Source: Burkholderiales bacterium
Lineage (GTDB): Bacteria > Pseudomonadota > Gammaproteobacteria > Burkholderiales > Burkholderiaceae_C
Direction: 5' to 3'
Length of the DNA stretch: 64,000 nucleotides
Assembly: GCA_016703325.1 (NCBI GenBank)
Contig: JADJCH010000017.1
Span: forward strand, 62,001-126,000
Part shown: piece after piece, positions 62,146 to 64,000 of the stretch
Numbering within the stretch: position 1 is the stretch's first letter
Layout: each line of letters opens with the position of its first letter
Program-made: the position numbers and the translations under genes
The notes under the pieces: generated by a model
The model's input: the letters and a program-made list of their open reading frames with translations, nothing else
Databases searched by the model: none
Told to the model about the DNA's origin: nothing

Positions 62146-62192
62146 GCGAAGCTCCTGGGGCGGTGCAGATCGATTGGACCTGCGTGGTGTTC

Positions 62193-62210
62193 ATGCTTGT
62201 ATACAAGCAT
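62193..62210. promoter_or_regulatory. GntR/FCD-type operator of the biuret operon
   Basis: ATGCTTGTATACAAGCAT is a perfect 18-base palindrome about 48 bases before the first gene. TTGTATACAA is the half-site pattern bound by many FadR/FCD-type GntR regulators, and such a regulator is encoded at the far end of the operon (51393-52172), so autoregulation by amide-bound GntR is likely. Confidence 0.75.
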
Positions 62211-62682
62211 TCACCATGCCAGTTTCCTTCTCCTGGGTCGAAGCGGCGCGAAGCGGCGTGAATGGGCCGGCACAGTGCATCCGGTGGATCGATGCAGTGC
62301 CGAAACAGGGCGGTTGCAGTGTGGGGGCACCAGCCGGGTGCGTGCGCGGCCCCTCCGGAAACGACACTGCCGCCCGAAGGCGGCAGTGAAGGCGGGTTGT
62401 GCCGGCAGGCATGGAAACGACGGGGCCAGATCTTTCCGCCTTGGCGGGGTGTCGGCGGAGGACTCGATCAAGCGGACGCTCACACGTCATTCCCGCGCAG
62501 GCGGGAATCCAGTTCGGTGCGGCCTTGCGCCGACCGTCTACGCTGGGGGGACTTCTGGATTCCCGCCTGCGCGGGAATGACGGGGTCACGGGAATGACGG
62601 GTTACGGAAACGACGGGGTCACCGGCATGTTGGGCGCGCCGATTCCCCCCGGCCAGAACAGGCCGGCGCTGCACCCGTGGGA
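62211..62682. other. Intergenic region with repeats
   Basis: About 470 bases between the biuret operon and a small gene. No reading frame looks real. It holds two dRS3-like units (62489-62508 and 62559-62578) and, right after, a run of short direct repeats of the form GACGGG(G/T)T(C/T)ACGG (about 62578-62625). Confidence 0.6.
62489..62578. repeat. Pair of dRS3-like inverted repeats
   Basis: ATTCCC-GCGCAGGC-GGGAAT (62489-62508) and ATTCCC-GCCTGCGC-GGGAAT (62559-62578) fit ATTCCC-N8-GGGAAT, the dRS3 form known from Neisseria and seen in other betaproteobacteria. The two are in opposite orientation with matching flanks (CGTC.. and CCAG/CTGG), so together they build a larger inverted repeat with a 50-base spacer, like a small non-coding mobile unit. 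Confidence 0.75.
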
Positions 62683-62952
62683 TCAGCGGTTCTGCAGGTC
62701 CTGATCACCCAGGTGGCGCAGTGCGGCGCCACGCAGGTCGGCCGCGTAGGACGGCTGGCTGGCTTCGATGCGCCAGGCGTACTCCAGCAGCTCCTGCGCA
62801 TTGCGCGGCTCCGGCCCGAAGGAGGACGGCGGGTTGGACAGCTGGGCCCACAGGCCCTGGACACTGCGGACGAAGGCGCGCTGGGCACGGGTGATCAGCG
62901 CATCGAAAGCGGACGGTTGGTAACGGCCCGACGGAAGAGACAAGGTGCTCAT
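62683..62952 (-). CDS. Small hypothetical protein
   Basis: An 89-residue soluble protein without signal peptide. 'DALITRAQRAFVRSVQGLWA' and 'NAQELLEYAWRIEASQPSYA' are amphipathic helices, and the end 'YAADLRGAALRHLGDQDLQN' looks like small DUF proteins common in Burkholderiales. TTAGGAG seven to eight bases before the ATG supports translation. I do not recognise the family. Confidence 0.65.
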   Translation of the reverse strand: MSTLSLPSGRYQPSAFDALITRAQRAFVRSVQGLWAQLSNPPSSFGPEPRNAQELLEYAWRIEASQPSYAADLRGAALRHLGDQDLQNR

Positions 62953-63108
62953 GGCAACTCCTAAGGGAAAACCCTGATCACGATTCTAGGGGTAACCCTT
63001 GGTTTTGCCGCCGGGCAACGCTGGAAGCCCATGCGGAAGGGTCGGATGTTGCGCTGCAGCAAGAACCTCGGGCGCGGTGCGGGGGCCTTGAGGGCCTGAC
63101 AGGAGGGC

Positions 63109-64000
63109 TCAGCCAGGCCCCAGGCGGGACCACAGGAAGCTGTACTCCAGCGCCATCAGTCGGGCGCGCTGCTGGTTGTCCGCCGCGCCGCCGTGGCCGC
63201 CCTCGATGGCCTCGTGGTACAGCACCGGCAGTCCCAGCTCGCGCAGGCGGGCCACCATCTTGCGCGCATGGCCGGGGTGCACCCGGTCGTCCCGAGTGGA
63301 GGTGGTCAGCAGCATCGGCGGCAGTTGCACGCCCGGCTGCAGCCGCTGGTAGGGGCTGTAGCGGGAGATCCAGCCCCAATCTTCCGGCCGATCCGGGTCG
63401 CCGTACTCGGCCATCCAGGAGGCGCCGGCCAGCAGGCGGTGGTAGCGCCGCATGTCCAGCAGCGGCACCTGGCAGACCACGGCGCCGAACAGGTCGGGGC
63501 GCTGCAGGGCGGTGGCGGCCACCATCAGGCCGCCGTTGGAGCCACCCATCAGGCCCAGCCGGGTGGGGCGGGTCACGCCGCTGCGCTGCAGCGCCTCGGC
63601 GATGGCGATGCAGTCGTCGTAGCTCTTCTGCTTGTGCTCGCCCACGGCGGCCTGGTGCCAGGCGGGGCCGAACTCGCCGCCGCCGCGCAGGTTGGCCACC
63701 ACCAGCACACCGCCGCGGGCGAACCAGGCCCGGCCCATCGCGGCGGAGTACCAGGGCTGCAGCGACACCTCGAAGCCGCCGTAGCCGTAAAGCAGGGTGG
63801 GGTGGTCGCCGTCACCATCGCCTACGCCATCGCCGCCGGCACGAGCAGCCACACCGGCCGGCCAGACGATGAAGTACGGCACTTCGCAGCCGTCGCGACT
63901 GCGTGCCCAGCGCTGCTCCACCCGCATGCCGGTGGCCTCGAAGTGGCGGCTGCGCTGTTTGAGCAGCTCGGGGCCGCCGCCGTCACCACGGTGGTCGCGG
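63109..64000 (-). CDS. S9 prolyl-oligopeptidase family serine peptidase, C-terminal part (runs off window)
   Basis: The frame stays open to base 64000 with no start, so the beta-propeller lies outside. Visible is the catalytic alpha/beta hydrolase domain: 'VPYFIVWPAG', 'LLYGYGGFEVSLQPWYSAAM', nucleophile 'GLMGGSNGGLMVAATALQRP', Asp in 'TSTRDDRVHPGHARKM', His in 'EGGHGGAADNQQRAR'. The family cleaves peptides after proline or related residues, in cytoplasm or periplasm. Confidence 0.93.
   Translation of the reverse strand, partial: RDHRGDGGGPELLKQRSRHFEATGMRVEQRWARSRDGCEVPYFIVWPAGVAARAGGDGVGDGDGDHPTLLYGYGGFEVSLQPWYSAAMGRAWFARGGVLVVANLRGGGEFGPAWHQAAVGEHKQKSYDDCIAIAEALQRSGVTRPTRLGLMGGSNGGLMVAATALQRPDLFGAVVCQVPLLDMRRYHRLLAGASWMAEYGDPDRPEDWGWISRYSPYQRLQPGVQLPPMLLTTSTRDDRVHPGHARKMVARLRELGLPVLYHEAIEGGHGGAADNQQRARLMALEYSFLWSRLGPG

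Noticed and set aside
62480..62625. CRISPR array
   Set aside because: Only two inverted dRS3-like units and irregular short repeats; no regular spacers and no cas genes.

Overview
The window is very GC-rich (roughly 70 percent) and reads as a chromosomal segment of a betaproteobacterium. The order is most likely Burkholderiales, perhaps the Leptothrix/Rubrivivax/Sphaerotilus group. This is inferred from base composition, gene families and the intergenic repeat types; no rRNA or other marker gene is present to prove it. No tRNA, rRNA, CRISPR array, insertion sequence or prophage was seen.

Layout. 0-12.7 kb: the end of an alpha-2-macroglobulin, a PRPP-synthetase-like protein, a TauE/SafE permease, an EEP-fold hydrolase, a lipoprotein whose ribosome binding site lies in a hairpin, a TerC-type Mn exporter behind a yybP-ykoY riboswitch, a methyltransferase, and a large protein joining a histone-H1-like Ala/Lys tail to a degenerate SNF2 core. 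12.7-22 kb: a complete polyol operon on the minus strand (smoEFGK-type ABC importer, SDR dehydrogenase, mannitol/arabinitol dehydrogenase, AraC regulator, xylulokinase) that should turn sugar alcohols into fructose or xylulose-5-phosphate. 22-26.7 kb: lipase-like hydrolase, RlmI and a METTL25/GSTCD-like methyltransferase.

26.8-34 kb is a compact defence/toxin-antitoxin island: TumE-TumA, a DUF1810 protein, a three-gene cluster (three-TM membrane protein, secreted trypsin-like protease, TIR-domain protein), a PIN toxin with its antitoxin, and an Xre-ImmA/IrrE peptidase overlapping a DUF4411 PIN-like protein. The membrane protein/protease/TIR cluster is the best candidate for an undescribed system in the window.

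34-51 kb: two-domain thioredoxin-like protein, ECF sigma/anti-sigma pair with a DUF3455 lipoprotein, a hydratase, a spherulin-4-type secreted glycosidase candidate, a MobA-type aromatic hydroxylase behind a strong sigma70 promoter, ParD with a wrecked ParE, a TodS/TodT-like two-component system, RsgA, MAPEG and HAD proteins. 51.4-62.2 kb: a ten-gene minus-strand operon for biuret/formamide-type nitrogen compounds: BMP-family ABC importer, formamidase, biuret hydrolase, second cysteine hydrolase, allophanate hydrolase AtzF, AtzH/HpxZ-like protein and a GntR regulator. A perfect 18-bp palindrome of GntR/FCD type lies in front of the first gene. The ATPase gene of this operon carries a one-base frameshift. 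The window ends in an S9 prolyl-oligopeptidase-family gene that runs off the edge.
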